NCBI GenBank assembly: GCA_018697195.1
Contig: CM031879.1
Span: forward strand, 31,880,031 to 31,944,030
Direction: 5' to 3'
Origin: Certhia americana
Lineage: Eukaryota > Chordata > Aves > Passeriformes > Certhiidae
DNA length: 64,000 bases
Positions 1 through 13,912 of this stretch are shown here, in pieces; the first letter of the stretch is position 1, and the number at the start of each line of letters is the position of its first letter. Under the pieces are notes generated by a model. That model worked only from the letters and a program-made list of their open reading frames with translations, made no database searches and was not told the origin of the DNA. The position numbers and the translations under genes are program-made.

Positions 1-240
1 TGAACTGTATTCAGCTTCTCAAGGGAAAAGTAAATCAATTCTATGATTTTGTGATGAAATAACCTTGAGCAGCTTTTCTGCTGAGTTGACTTAAGATACT
101 CCATTTCACTTGCAGAGACAAGAATTATGACCGTGACTTTATATTCTGGGAAGTGTGTATGATTTTCTTAGCATCATTTTGCATTTTTTAGTTGAGTAGG
201 ATCTTTCAGTTTAAATCCTGAATTTGGAGCTTTATGCGCT

Positions 241-282
241 GCTGAATAGTAACTGTTTGCTCTGCTGAATAGTAACTGTTTT
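241..282. repeat. Two-copy tandem repeat, 23-bp period
   Basis: The string GCTGAATAGTAACTGTTT starts at 241 and again at 264. The copies are identical over about 18 bases. This looks like a recent local slippage duplication. Confidence 0.85.
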
Positions 283-2018
283 GTAACAGTTATTCTGTCT
301 GCTTTCTTGTATCTGCCTCTGCAGAAGAACTACACCGATATTCTCCCAGAAGAAGCATTTAGAGTTCTGGTCAAGCATCTGGTGTTGCCTTCTCCAAATA
401 CATGCAGTGCTGTTTTCTTTAAAATACCTCTTAGAGGCCTTCTGTCTGAGAAATGGAAAATTTTAGAGCATTTTCCACAGAGTTGACTCCTGCAAATAGT
501 TTGAAGCTTGAGACGATTGTAGAACAGATATAATAGTAGCTTTCAAATATTCTTTATAAGGCTGTTGTAGTCCTCCAGCTGTGGAGAAAGTGTCACATAA
601 GAGGTAGCATGCCTTAAACTGCAGTAGGGAATACTCAGGGTGAAAACTTGAGTACTTTTTTTTTTTTTTTTTAAGAGTAATCAGGGTAAAGCTGTGAAAT
701 AGTTAGCCAGGGGTTTAGGCACAGGCTGGGAGATAGGAGATGGCAGGAAACAGGCACTCACACACCCACCTCCCATTTGAAAGATGTTGGTTGATGGAAG
801 CCACCAAGAATCAGTGATGAGCTTATTTGACAAGGCAAGAGACAAAGCAGCAAAATCATCCAGTGACACCACTGAGAAGCACAATCTGCCAAAGTTGCTG
901 CAAATGGGAATGGAAAATTATTTACGTCTCCAAAACTGATAATGGCTGCGATTTTCATGTCAAAAGAGAGTATCATTCTTATCTTAATGCCTTGTTACTT
1001 GCAGGCACATACAGAATGCAGTTCTTTGGAGAGACTGTACTGAATGAACTGAATTTAATGACACTGAATCTGCCTGAGTGCTTTCAATGTCTTTGCAATT
1101 TTCCATTCCTCACTTGGGAAAGTATACCTTGTAAAATGCTAAATATGCCTTATAAAAAGGAAAGTGTGTTTTACATTGCCTTTCTTTTCTGTATTTGATG
1201 TTTTCATAAACATACCTCCATCACACTATTTTTATTTGAAACCACGGCAGTCCCACAGTGACTGGCTTAGGGCTGGCTAGACGCTCCCACTCCGTGTGTG
1301 TGCGTGCAGGGGTGAAAGAGCTTTCTGTTCTCCCAGGTTCTGGTCTGGGCTCTGGTTTGGGGAAAGGAAGCTCGCTGTCACTGGAGGCCTGGGTAAGGAC
1401 CATGAACTCCTCTGTGCCTTTTGTCTGCGTTATACATAATCGATGGCTTTGCTGGAAAAAGTCCATCTGTTGCTCAGAGGTACTGGGGAAAGGTACTTGG
1501 AGCATTGCCAGGATTCTGCTTCTTTCCAGAGGTTTGTTTTTAAATCATTGTGCCAGAGGCCTTTCGTTTGCTTTGAGCAGTGTTCCCAGAGTGACCCCTC
1601 TCAGCATGGCTTTGATACACATCTGTGTATCTTCACATCATCACGGCTGTTGTTGAGGCAAGACTAAATGGTCTCCTCTTCCCAGACTGCCAAGTCCATG
1701 AACTCTGCATGGCTCCCCACAAATGCATAAGGCACAACTGGTGTAGCATTGCTGGAGTGTGGTTCCAAGAGCACAGAGTCACACATGGGGCTGCCCACCG
1801 GCCCTTCCACAAGGAGGGAACATCCAGGCAATTTGTGCTCAGGATGGCACAGCACATGGGCATACAAAGCAATGTGGGAAAAGAGAGAGGTTTGATTATG
1901 TAGGTGCACATGGCCATTAACCATTAATTTATCCCCAGGTGAGCTTTGGTCTCTCAGGTTCAAAAGAGCTGGCTAAGTTAAAGGGATCATTTAATTGTGC
2001 GATCCTGAGGAATTTATA

Positions 2019-2047
2019 ATATATAATATATATAATAATATATAATT
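2019..2047. repeat. AT-rich microsatellite
   Basis: An imperfect run of TA and TAATA units with no G or C over about 28 bases. It lies about 45 bp before a CR1 fragment. Confidence 0.85.
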
Positions 2048-2089
2048 TGAAGAAATGTGAGTTGTAGAAGCTTTCCAGTATCTAAGGGG

Positions 2090-2402
2090 AGCCAAAAAGA
2101 GAGCCAGAGACATACTTTTTTACAAGGGCAGCAGGTAGTGATAGGGATGATGGCTTTGAAATGAAAGAGAGTAGTGTTAGATTAGATATTAGAAAGAAAT
2201 TCTTTACTGTGAGGGTGGTGAGGCACGGGCACAGGTTAGCCAGAGAAGTTGTGGATACCCTATCCCTGGAAGTATTCAATACCAGATTGGATGGGGCTCC
2301 AAGCAACCTGGTGTAGAAGGGGTTGCTGCCCATGGCAGGAGGATTGGAACTAGATGGTGTTTAAGGTCCTTTCCAACCTAAACCATTCCATGATTCCACG
2401 AG
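2090..2402 (+). mobile_element. CR1 LINE 3' fragment
   Basis: The 3' end of a CR1 non-LTR retrotransposon is readable on the + strand. The order of landmarks is the typical one: a 'TTAGATTAGATATTAGAAAGAAATT' type segment, then 'GAAGTTGTGGAT.CCC.ATCCCTGGAAGT', then 'GGTCCTTTCCAACC' and a terminal ATGATTC. Only the last ~310 bp are present, as is usual for 5'-truncated CR1 copies. It is divergent and carries no reverse transcriptase frame. The family is typical of bird genomes and is the main evidence for the host. Confidence 0.9.
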
Positions 2403-5400
2403 TTATTGTGAAATTATCCTCAAAATACAAAGTTTTCAATGGGAACTGGTGATAATTACGGAATTGTGAAGTTATTCCAAATTATATTTCAATGTGCCCA
2501 ATATGTAGGTGCAAAACCATCATATGTTCTTACAGAACAGGAAAATAACAAGGAAACTCAGAGACAGAACTGCCATCTGTTGCTGTAAAATCCCTGATGG
2601 TGAATTTTCAAATCCACTGATTAAGGGAAGAGAGTTTATCTTCTTTAGTACTTACAATATCATGAGAAATACTCTACCCTTTAGCAAACAGATCACAAAG
2701 CCAAGCTATTCCAGGATGAATAAGCTTCTCTCAATGTTTCCTTGGTTTCCTATAGGCAAAATCTTTGCCTGATGATGGTATATTCTTTTTCCCTATTAAA
2801 TGCTACCTGCGTTATATATATATTTTTTTTATTACACCTCACCCTCTGGTCACTCGATTAGCTCCTTTTAAAAATTTTTTTTTAGTCTATGCACATTTTT
2901 TAGAAGATATGACAGGTTAGTTTTGAAGCTTATTCTCAGTGGAGGTCTAGATGAAATAAGGGTTGTACCTAGGAGCTATCTGGTGGCACTAGGCAGTAGT
3001 CCATTGATGTGGGAGGTACAAGCTTACCTGCCAAGGAGCATGATGTGGAAGCCTGGACCTTTATTTTAAGGATCGTGAACAGCTCTTGAACAGACATGTT
3101 GCTTTGATTCATGTGGCTGGGTGAGACATTTTGAAGGTGCTCAGGGTTAGTACAGTTCCTTTTCAAATCAGGACTTCAGGATAAATATATCTCTGCAGTT
3201 AATAGGGTAGTACTGGTAGAATGATCCTAGCATTAAAAGTCTTCTTTCAAGGTTTTTACCCATTTATACAAGTCTCATATGTTTCAAGGATGCTATCTTA
3301 TTCTGACAAGCTGAGGGATTTTATATTTTCAGGTCAGGATCAATCTGGCATCTGTCTTTGCTTGTAATCACACTTTTGTTATTTCAGTAGCTGCTGAAGT
3401 TTGAAAAAAGGACATTACCATTTTATTCCATGTGTAAGGCTGAATCCTAGGAAAATATGGAATGCTACACTGACAGCCCAGATATAGGCAATTTTTCCTT
3501 TCTTTATGTATCAAGGGATTTTTTTTTCTTTTTCATGGAAGTAATGTTACAAACGATACCAATTTCCTAACTGCACTACCTTGTAAAATAGAAGGTGGAT
3601 CATTCTTAAATTTGTTTCTCTGAACAAAACATCAAAGCATACCCTGCTCTGAGTTTGCTATTATTTTGTTCAGTTTCAATTTAGCAGTAAGAGCTGCGTG
3701 GGTACTGGGAGTGCAATATGGACTCTGTTTATAAAAACCCTTAACTACTCTTTCTGTACAAATTCCAATGTGCTTTAATTGTCTTCAGCTGTCCTCACTG
3801 AACAGCCTACATCACCTATAATGGCTAGTTATTCTGTCATCTAAAACCTGAGTGAACTCGTATAAATTAGTTGATCTCAACATGTGAACTTATTTTGTTA
3901 TCACTTTTAATTCTGAATATTTTATTTCCTGGCATTTTGAAAAGTTGAGGTCAGATATGCTTATTTCTGTTTGAGTGTCTAGTTCAATCCAATCCTGAGA
4001 AGAACTCCCATGTGCAACAATATTAACAGTACTTATGCTGCTAAAGGAGAAAAAAAAAAAACAAATATTTAAAATAGCAGTGGCTTTTCAGCTCGTGGTG
4101 AGGTCTATTCTGCAGAGATTGAAGAGCAGGATTCAGCTCCAGATGAAAACAACTGCAGTTAAGTGTCTATAAATAGGCATCTACATGTGTACAAAGCGTT
4201 TAAGCAACAATGTCAGTGGAAATAAAGGTGGCATGCAGATGCCTGAAAGTAAGTCTCTGGTGCCTTTTTGTGGCTGTTAGGGTATCAATCTCAATTCCGT
4301 TTGCTCCTCTGTGAAGGCACTGAGCTTCTTTAAATTTTCTGTTGTATCTTCAAAGCCAAGCAATACCTTGGGTACCTTGGAGCATCCTGCAGGGCCCCAG
4401 ATTCCAATGTGTAAGCAATGGCACCCTGCATATGTGGAACATATATCGTGACTGGGATGGGCACATAGCAAGAGCAGGAAAGAGGGAGGAGGAGCTGGCA
4501 GAAAACCCTGAAGGCATTGATTATTTCTGTGAAAGAAGATACTTGTACGTGAAGACTCACCTGTAACAACAAGCCAGCAAATTTCCTTTGATGTCGACAC
4601 AGTCTTGTCTCTGCTGGGAAGAGCTTCATCAGCACAGAAATACCCACACAGATATGGCCCTCTTTATTTTGGGAGCACATTGGTGCTAACAGAGCTGGGA
4701 GGAGAGGAGGACACACTTCACCCTCAGGCACTGCTTCCACCCAGGATTTGTCTAGAAGGGCTTCAAAAGGCACAAGGCATGGCTGAAATCACTTCTCCTC
4801 ATGCTGCCATCACACACAAGTTGACCCCAACGTGCAGCAGCTGCATGCAACACCTGCAGTGTCCTGCACAAGGGCTGGGACAAGAAACTTGAGGTAATTG
4901 GTGTCTTTCACCATCTCCAGACAAAAATACCAAGGGCACTATGGGGCCTTTGGGCCATAAAATGCTGAGCAGCCCTTAGTTTTCCCACACCTTTTTTGCA
5001 CAGCTGAGTGGCTTTCAAGACATTTCCTGGAGCTTCACGGCATTGAAAAATATGGAGGGAAGGACAAAAGTGGTGTGAGATGTTTGTTGTGGTGCTGATG
5101 GAACAAGAGTGTTGTCAGCCTCATGCAGGCTCTTTGGGAAATGGGTCAGCAGCAAATCCTTTGCTTATTCATAAGGTTAATTATTTAGTTGTCTGAAGTC
5201 AGCTTCTTCAGCATTATGTCTCAGGAGATGTATGTCAGATGTGTTGTTGCTGCTCGCTTCGCATAAAGCAGAAAAAAAGCTCATGGCTCCAGACATAGCA
5301 AAGTACTTCCACATCGCTTCAAGGCGCCTCCCTAGAACAGCAGTGAGAAAAGCCTGCCACAGCCTCCTAAATACTACACTTGGTCCAGCAATGGAGAAAA

Positions 5401-6061
5401 GGGTTGAAGACAGAGCTCTCAGCTGAGTGTTTCCGAGTTTTAATGTTTAAATACCATTTTTAAAACATCAGTGAGTCTTGTGTAATCTTGACATTCTTAG
5501 ATACTAGCAGGAAGAACAGTGGTTCTTTAGTCAGCCAGAGATTTGGATAATCACAATTGAATTTTTAGTAGATGTTCCTTTCAAAACTTGATTTTTATTC
5601 TGACAAGGAGTAATATTAATTGGTGTGTAGTACCTGTACAGAGACTATGAGCTGGACAATCATCTTTGTTGTATTCAGAATTTTTTCCACACTGTTGTCA
5701 GGATCACCTGTGTTGAAAATATTTAGAAAAACCTAAACTCCTGGGAAAATGGGGGTGGGGGGGGGGGGTGGGGGTGTGTGTGTTGTTGGTTTGTTTGTTT
5801 GTTTGTTTGTTTCTTTTTTTAATGGAATTTGGGTTAGATGTTTCCAAGCTTTTAGAATTGAGATGTATGAATGCCAGAAGTTAATGCTGTGACTTAAAAA
5901 GCAGAAGCAACACTTCTCCTGCAACAATAAAGCAGCTCAGCAGACCCCATTCTGGAAAAGGAATAACCTATGTGTTTCACTGTATATTGAACTCCAGAGG
6001 GTTTGACTACAAGGATTTTGACTACAAGAACTGCTGTTAGTGACTTTACCTCTACAAAATA
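2403..6061. other. Intergenic DNA, no recognised gene
   Basis: AT-rich single-copy-looking sequence. A more GC-balanced block at about 4270-4900 carries overlapping ORFs on both strands (up to 147 codons) that match no family I know. The only clear structure is the G-rich and GTTT microsatellite at 5751-5812. Confidence 0.55.
5751..5812 (+). repeat. G-rich tract followed by (GTTT)n microsatellite
   Basis: Positions 5751-5774 are G runs broken by single T bases. Next come a few GT units, then about six GTTT units to 5812. The G part has four or more G runs on the + strand and fits a G-quadruplex-forming motif. Length may be unreliable in assemblies. Confidence 0.9.
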
Positions 6062-6265
6062 CAGAATCATCATACAATAGTTTGGGTTGGAATGGACTTT
6101 TAAAGGCATCTAGTCCAACAGCCTGTGATAAGCAGGAACAGCTTCAAATAGACCAGATTGCTCAAAGCCCCATCCACCCTGACCTTGAATGTTTCCAGGG
6201 ATGAAACATCCACCACTTCTCACCACAGGGCAACCTGTGCCAGTGTTTGACTGTTACCTCACTGT
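6062..6265 (-). mobile_element. CR1 LINE 3' fragment
   Basis: CR1 3' end in reverse orientation. From left to right it shows AGAATCAT, then GTTTGGGTTGGAATGGACTT, then 'CATCTAGTCCAACAGCCTG', then 'CCATCCACCCTGACCTTGAATGTTTCCAGGGATG' type landmarks. The match fades near 6265. It is 5'-truncated and non-coding. Confidence 0.9.
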
Positions 6266-9257
6266 AATCTCTGGTGGTGGCTGGCAGCCCACTGCCACTT
6301 GGGAAGAGAGTACCCACACTGGTAGTAACAGAGAGCTTTAGGATATGTGCTGGCTGAGTGGGCTGTAGCATATAGGGCCTGTCTTAGTCTGGTGAAAAGT
6401 CTCTCTGCTGAGACACCAGCTGTGCTTGAGCTCTTGCCCTCCAAAGACTGATGTATCTAAATTACGTAAACAAAAGGAAGGGGAAAATCCATGTTGAGAC
6501 ATAACCTTTTGCTTTCCAGGAAAGCAGAGCCATATCAAATTGATAGGTCAAATCCACTGATTAAATTTAAATGATTCTGTTTTGACAGCAGTGTTTGCTT
6601 TTAAGCCTGTTTCAGTGATAGTTAATACTGAGCATGTAGAAAGACAACCAGAATTACATAATGTTAGTTATGCTAAGAAATTGAGTGACCAGGTCAATTT
6701 CTACTGTAAATCACTAAACTTGGCCTACTGTCATGTGTGAGATCTTATTGACCATTCTGTAGCATGCATCATTTGGAGCACACCTGCATTTGTTTGCATC
6801 CTAATCCAGTTATTCAATACTGCTTTTGGTTTTTAGAGATCCTTGCCTGAGAATAATAGATTTTAAAATTATTTTAATAGATAGTTGACTCTGTATCTTA
6901 ATGAGTCAGCCATTAAAGTGATTGATTCTTTAAATCTAATACTTGGTGTTAGATATTTGATCTAATTAGAAACCTAATATCTCTAAATAATACCATTAAA
7001 ATATTAAACACATTCATTAATACCTGCCAAGAAAATAACTGTAATTGCAATTGAACAATTTTAATGGTGTTTTTGATTACTGGCCAAACCCCATAATTGT
7101 TCACCAACCGTTCTGCAGTTCCTTCAAAACACTATGTTCAAATTTAGCAGCCATGTTTTAGATGCTACCACTTTGCTGAAAATCACAGCTGGGGCAAGAT
7201 TCTGCTTAATCATCTCTGTGAGGCTTCTGAAGAGAACAACACATGTGACAAAGTATTAATATAATTATAGTTCTTTGTGAGACTTCCAACTTCATGATTT
7301 TTTGGGAATCTCTCCCTTTATCTTCAAATATTGATTACTCCTTTTTCAAAAATAACAATCAAAAAGAGAGAGAAATCTGTTGACTGGTTTCTGGAGCTGC
7401 ACTTCCAAGGTATTTTCTAAGTACTGGATCTCAGTCTGAGGACTTATCTGCCCTAGTATAAAGCAAGACTGAGATATGTGATTTTACATGGTTGGGATGC
7501 AAGTAATTTCAGGTAAAAAGCCCAGAAAATCCCCCAAACTCAGAGTAAGCTTATCTCACAAATTAAGAAAAAAAAAAAAAAAAAGAGATTCCAATGCCCT
7601 ACACCATGCCTCAGGGTCTGTTTCTTCAATACGAGCAAATGCACACAGTAGGGGCTTTAACTCCTAGGGCTGCTGAGCAAACTGAATTTCCCAAGTCAGT
7701 GGAGAGTTCCTCTGTGGAAGTCTTCTGTGCCTAGCATATATATCTTGCATTAGAGCAGGGGAACTGTGCCTCCCTTGCCCAATAGTCACACTGCTGTTTT
7801 TCTGGAGGGCTTTGCAATACACATGACTACACTGATTACGTTGAAGATCTGTGTATTTTTTTGAGGATGTGGAATAGGGCAGTATTTGAGATTGCTTGAG
7901 CCAGAAGTTTTTCCTGGAAAGCTGGGATTTACAGTCAACATTAAGCAGTAATTTTAGCAGTTTCCACGGACTCGGGACTGACTTAGGACTTTACTGTTGC
8001 CCAAACTGGTTCGCTTGTTCGATTTTTATACAAAGATTTGTATAAAAGCTGCATATTAACCTACACTGGAAGAAACGTTAGGATGTAAGTGCAGCAGCTC
8101 ATCCTGAAGGACTTCAGGAGCAGACATTTCTGAAGATAAACTTTCACAGACAATGAAATTTTTATGTAAGTCCATACTGACTATAACTTAGTGTTTAGAT
8201 CATAACCAGTACGAGTTGAACTCTGTGTGGACTGCTGTTTGAGCTCACAAGAGGAAGGCAATGGGCACATGAGGGTTGGTGGCAGGGAGGGCATTGCTTT
8301 TCTGGGTGGCAGCCTGCATTCCAGCAGCCTAAGCTAATTATGGAATCACAGTTTTAGTTAACATTTGACGCAACTGTTTCCTTTGTGGCGATCACATTCA
8401 AATGTTACTTGGAGCATAAATTCGTCCTTCAGTAGTGTTAAGGCTTTTATGGTATTTGACAATATCATAAAAGAACAGTAGGCTGGACTCTGTTACATAC
8501 AAGGTACCAGTGTAAAAGTGTGTGTTTCAAGGTGTGTGGCTCAATGTATGTGGCCGGAGCAGCTGGTACCCAGCCATGTTGTGGTGCCAAAAGTTTGAAT
8601 ATTTCTCTGCCAGTCTCAGAAATACATGTTTGGAATGATATTTCATATTGGGCTTCTTAGGACTTCTGCCCAGAGATGGAAATGTACCCTCAATATCAAA
8701 ATACTTTGAAAATTGCCATATCTGCATCTATGTCCTGAGTGGAATGGATGACAGAAATTAAGTGTTATCTGGATGGTGAATTCTGCCTTAAACTTTCTTC
8801 AAAATCACATTGCTTTTCTCTTCACATTTCTGTGAAATTTGTATGTTGCTGAGAGGTTGCACTGCTGTGGTTACACTGTGGAAGCACTTAAGAGGTAGCT
8901 GAAGGTGTCAGTCCTGTCAGATTTTATTATTTTTTGGAGAATGAATCCCAAGCAGAGCTCCTCCATATAAAATGCACATCTGGAACATTTTCAAATGGAT
9001 ATTATTTTCTTGATGAGCTAAGAGGAACAAAAATCTCTGGCTTCATGATGGTTTTATCTTTCTCATACAAAAAACAGGTGTAAAATTTGCAGTGCTAGAA
9101 AATGTTACCTCAGCATTCTTTGTATCCTGTTTTCCTAGGAAGTGGAGGGTATCATTTATCTAAATGAAGTTAGTGTTATTGGCATTTTAGGGCATTATAT
9201 TAGGGAACAGTGTTGTGTCTACAAAGCAGTCTAGAAATACAGTAACTGCATAAATGA

Positions 9258-9286
9258 CTTAAAAGAATTTTGTAGATTCTTTTAAG
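9258..9286. repeat. Inverted repeat, 11-bp arms
   Basis: CTTAAAAGAAT at 9258-9268 pairs perfectly with 9276-9286 across a 7-nt spacer. It is AT-rich, so chance occurrence is plausible. Confidence 0.8.
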
Positions 9287-10324
9287 AGAAATGTGTAGAA
9301 GCAGAAGTTTGATCACATAGGCATTGAGTTTGAGAGACCAGTTGTAGCAATTGTTATGATGAGCTGGCTGATGGTAGACAAGTGTTTTCCAGAGGCCAAT
9401 TTGCAATATAAGTATTTATCAACTCACGTTTTTAATTGCCTGTGCTGTGCTGAATTTTGCATAGACATTAATACACTAAGGTAAGCAATGAAATGTATAA
9501 AATTCAGCATTTCTTCCCCTTTTTTTTTGGTTTTTTTTTACTTTTTGGAAACAATTAGTGTACATGCATTCCCAAATCTCATCATTAAAACAGAAAATAC
9601 TGAAATATGCTTTGATTGACAGTTTCTAGCAGCACCAATGTGGGAAAAGACGCTTTTCATCAGCCCCACATATAATTGTAATTCTCATTGAAATTCTTTC
9701 TGTAAATAGGTTGATGCTGGGAATATAGTTTGAGGAACTCACAGGCTTTCCTGAAAGTTATGATTCCCATGATGGCAATAAATTACAAAACTCATGTTAA
9801 GTGCCTTCGAGTTCTCAGAATACAAATGCAGATTTTTCCTTCAGATGCTTACTGACATTCTGTGTCTGCAAAGTTTGTTACTTCTGCACAGAACAGAAAG
9901 CAAATATAAAATTTCTGCATTTTTATGGTTTTATGCATTTTAATTCAACAATCTACCAATATGTGGAGACCATTTATAGTATCATTGATGGTATTTCTAT
10001 ATACAGACCAACTTTATCACAGTTCTATTTTGGAGTGAAACTGTGGTTTCATCTCTTAGGTTACATCAGCCTAAGCACTAGATGTGTACCACTGTGTCCC
10101 ATCCAACTGACAGGACACAGTTTTCACCCTCCTGAAGCAACAAAGAATAAACTTTTACTTTAATTAGTAAAAATGAACTCTGGGACTGTGTTTTCCTGTG
10201 ACACTAATGTGTTTTATGTGAAAAGCTCTTGATTTAAAAAAAAACCAGTCAGGTTTCTGACAATATAGAAAGTGGGTTAATGTATCAAAATATTTATTGC
10301 TTTCAGATGTAAAATGTTTAAAAA

Positions 10325-10361
10325 TTGATATTTAAAAAATCACATTAATTTTAAATATCAA
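10325..10361. repeat. Inverted repeat, 13-bp arms
   Basis: TTGATATTTAAAA at 10325-10337 is the exact reverse complement of 10349-10361, with an 11-nt spacer. The arms are almost pure A/T. No flanking target duplication was seen. Confidence 0.85.
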
Positions 10362-13300
10362 AAAAAGTAAATCTTTGTTTTTACTGATAAGTCTATTACC
10401 AACTCAGTGACATCACTCCTGTGACATAGATGAAAAAGTAGAATAATATAAGACTTTGTGGTTACACATACAAAGGACAGGGAATCATCCACTGTACCTC
10501 TGGCAATATTAAAAAAATGAACATCAATAATGCTGGTTTTGCATTGCTTTATTGCTTAGCATTTGGTTCTTCCTATGAAACGCATTGCCACTTCATACTT
10601 CTTCTTACTAACTTTTATTGCAAACCTTGTTTGGAGAGATTGAAGGAGTGGAGAGATTGAAGAGCATCAAAATGTGGAGAATACAGAAGAGCAGACATGT
10701 CTCCAGCTGGTTTCCAGCCTCCAGCACAGGTGCAGATGGGGAGTCCCCAGCACCTGCCAGAAGTGCTGCTGCTCCATCACAGCATCACTGCTCTGAGCTG
10801 TGGCATCTGGAGAAGGAAAATCCCATGGGAGAGAGGCACACTTTTCTCTCTGCTTCATAGTCCCAGAGCTCACCTTCAGCATCCTTGTACCATTCTCTTT
10901 TCATTTACTAGTTTTAATTCTGTGGACACAGTGATGAAAAAAGTGTGTAATATTGGTGACAAAAAGGGGAAAAGAACTGTGAAGCTGTAAATATTCTATA
11001 AATGGATGAGAAATAACACTCAGTTTTCTATGTAAAACCTTACATACCCATATCTACTTAAAATTCCACTCCCTGGGTTAAATGTTTAAAATAGAACATA
11101 AAAAGAAGGGAAAATTAAATTGCCTCTTGTTGTCAAGAATGTTATGAATAACTCATTGGCTAGTGTTATTGAGATAAAAGAGGATAAGAAGTACCTGCAC
11201 ATGTTTTTATTAACTTTATGTACAAACAGAATCCTGTAATAATTTTCTTGGGTTTTGCCATGTGGTGGTGGTGTGTAATTTTACAGCCACCACTGAGAAT
11301 CTAAGCTCCCTATCACTGCAGCTGAAGAGGCAGGGGCTTTTCTGCGTGCTTGTTTTTGGGGGGACTTGCTATCAGTCTGATTTCTGTTAAGGATTGTTTA
11401 ATTAAATTATAATTGCAGAGGAAATGGGGCTAATTAGCATATATGTAGTCCCACAAAGTGTAGCTTATTCCCATTCGTTATGGACAAGAGGGTGAACTGG
11501 ATCTTTTACAGCCATCCTGGAAACACTCCCAATGCAAGAGCTCTCCTGGGAACTTGTGCCCATTCCAAGCAAAGGAAAAGCAAAAGTCTTTGTGTTATCT
11601 TCTGTGGTATAGGTTTATTCTTATCTTTTAATCTGGCAAGCACACACGGTTTTTGCATGTTCCATGTGGTCCAATTATTGGGTGTCAGTGAGGTAAATGA
11701 CTTTGCATTTTCCTTTTATGATAGAGGAGTTGCATCCCACAGTAACAAGACTTAAGTACGTCTGTGCACTGTAACTCACTGATTATATATGTTTCCTGGC
11801 TTATATATAGGCAAAACATATGAAGAAACAGTGGAAACTCTTTCATTCAGAAGTCAAAGCTTTGCAGTTGTAAGTTGATTTTGTTTTGGCTTTTCCTTTT
11901 CACATTAACTTCTTGCCAAGCTGCATGTAAACCTCCTTTGTCTAGAAAAATGCAACCTTTTCAAGAGTAAAATATTTCAGGGGTTAGCTGAAACCGGTCT
12001 TAACAGTGCCATTCTTCTGGCTTCATGCCGATGGAAGTGATTAATGGTTGGAATTTATGTCACAGAGCACATAATAATTTGTTAGAAGAAACTGGATTCA
12101 GTCACAGCACAGGCATTTTTCTCTTCCTGTCATTATATTTTGTGAGGACTTACTTATTTCCTGCAATCTCAGCCCATGTGAAGAAGAGAATGATAAAATT
12201 TCTGCATAATTTTTCTGAGAATACATTTATACTCCAGATGACCTTTGGAGTAAATTTGAACTATTCAATTTTCCCACATATTTATAGCTCTGACCGTGTG
12301 TCTTTGCCAGCAGATCTTAGATGCTTTATCCACCAAATATTTATTTATGGTTAAAAATCAATTTGCACTGGGTATGCTATAGAAAAAGTTCAAAGCCATT
12401 ACATTTGAATTTAAGTTTTCATTTACAGTCTTTTTTTTTTTTCTGTATTGTCATCAGACCATGTTACATTCAAATTCATAACACATTCACCTAAGTGGTT
12501 CTTTACTTCATTCAATGCCTTGCTGTGCTGATATAGCTATTGTCTGTGAAAGTGATTCTCCTGAGACCATGCTAGCATATATAAAATACTCGTCCTTTCC
12601 TTCCTACTGAGTGATCAAGGATTCTAAAGGTACTCAGTGTCTAGATTTCTTCACCCTTTCAAGCTTACTTGAAATAGATGGGTATTCTCATGGAATTAGC
12701 TGTTCTACTTTATATTAAGAAAAATAGCACAGAAGCCTTAATTGGCAAATAAATATTGGCACTCCCATTTTGTGTCAGACTTCATAAAAATATTTGTTTA
12801 TACTATACGAGGTATCCTGATGTTGACTACATTAAAATAGATTTCCAAAAAAAACAGTGTTTGCTGGAGAGTGATTTTAGTTTAAGAATTTTATCTGGGT
12901 TTGTGTTTAGGATTTTCGGCTTCCAGTGCTCTGTGCATCTTGCCACACTGTGGAGCAAAACCTGGATATAGAGAGTCCTGGGACAGAGCATGCTGGGCAG
13001 TACAGCTGTGTTGCTGGCATGGAAGAAGTGCTGCTCTCCAAAGATTTACATTAACTCATGGTTTCCTCAGGCAATCACTGTGAAAGTCTGTTAAGGCCCC
13101 AATTCACCAGTGCCATTAAGAAATATTTCTTTTTAAAATACCTTTAAATCAGGTCTCAAAATATACATTTAAGTGCTCTGCTGAACTGGGGATTAAGTGT
13201 AATACTTGTGTTATCTTATAGGTTGGGTTTATATATCACAGGCATTGAAGAGGGTCAAATGGGAGTTCATTTATCCTAATTACTCTGATGTAAGAGAAGC

Positions 13301-13912
13301 AGCAGAGGCCAGACAGACAAAAAAATATTTAATAATGCCATGTACAGAACAAAAGCATTTCAGCACCTCTTCAAGACATGTGACAGCACATAATCTCCCA
13401 TGTCTCTGCCAATACTTTTATAACTACACTTGAAATGGATTTTCCCTGTTAACATTAGTGGAGAAACCCTTGTTGCCAATAATTGAAACCTGCAATAGCA
13501 ATAAATTTTTCTTAAGATTAAATGGAATTTGAAAGCCTCCAGTTCAACTTCATGTAAAACACTGTTACTGCTGGTGTTTATACCAATCCAATCTCTTAAA
13601 TGTTTGTTTTAAGCATTTCTTTTTTGTAAACATAAGAGAAGATATTAAGAGTCTTGATATTGCAAATACTTCTATATTTCTTTAGGAGTAGTGTCATTAT
13701 TTTCTACTGAAAAATATGACCTTCAAGCCCTCTGAAAACGTTGAAAAGTTATTTCTTAATTTTGATGACAAAACTCAACTGGGTCACATTTAATGAAGAA
13801 AAACAAATGAGACCATTCAGGTGGAGGGAATGTAGATTAATCTGTATATCAAAGTCATTCAGTGAATATCCAGTCTACATTCAAAACCAGAAGGATAGCA
13901 ATTATCATATGG

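Larger units (their letters stand above)
1..2089. other. Intergenic DNA, no recognised gene
   Basis: No coding exon is recognised here. Visible items are a 23-bp unit repeated twice at 241-282, a 17-base T run at 656-672 and an AT-rich dinucleotide tract around 2019-2047. One open stretch (325-489) follows a good-looking 3' splice site and is discussed as a finding. Short ORFs on both strands at 1221-1963 overlap each other and show no recognisable domain, so they are not called. Confidence 0.6.
6266..13912. other. Intergenic DNA, no recognised gene
   Basis: Long AT-rich stretch with no recognisable exon. Items seen: an A run of about 17 at 7568-7584, an 11-bp-arm hairpin at 9258-9286 and a 13-bp-arm inverted repeat at 10325-10361. 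Small ORFs (up to 120 codons, for example 9801-10163) show no domain. Confidence 0.6.

Noticed and set aside
4277..4892. Overlapping ORFs on both strands
   Set aside because: Neither strand shows a recognisable family. Opposing frames of similar length argue against real coding.
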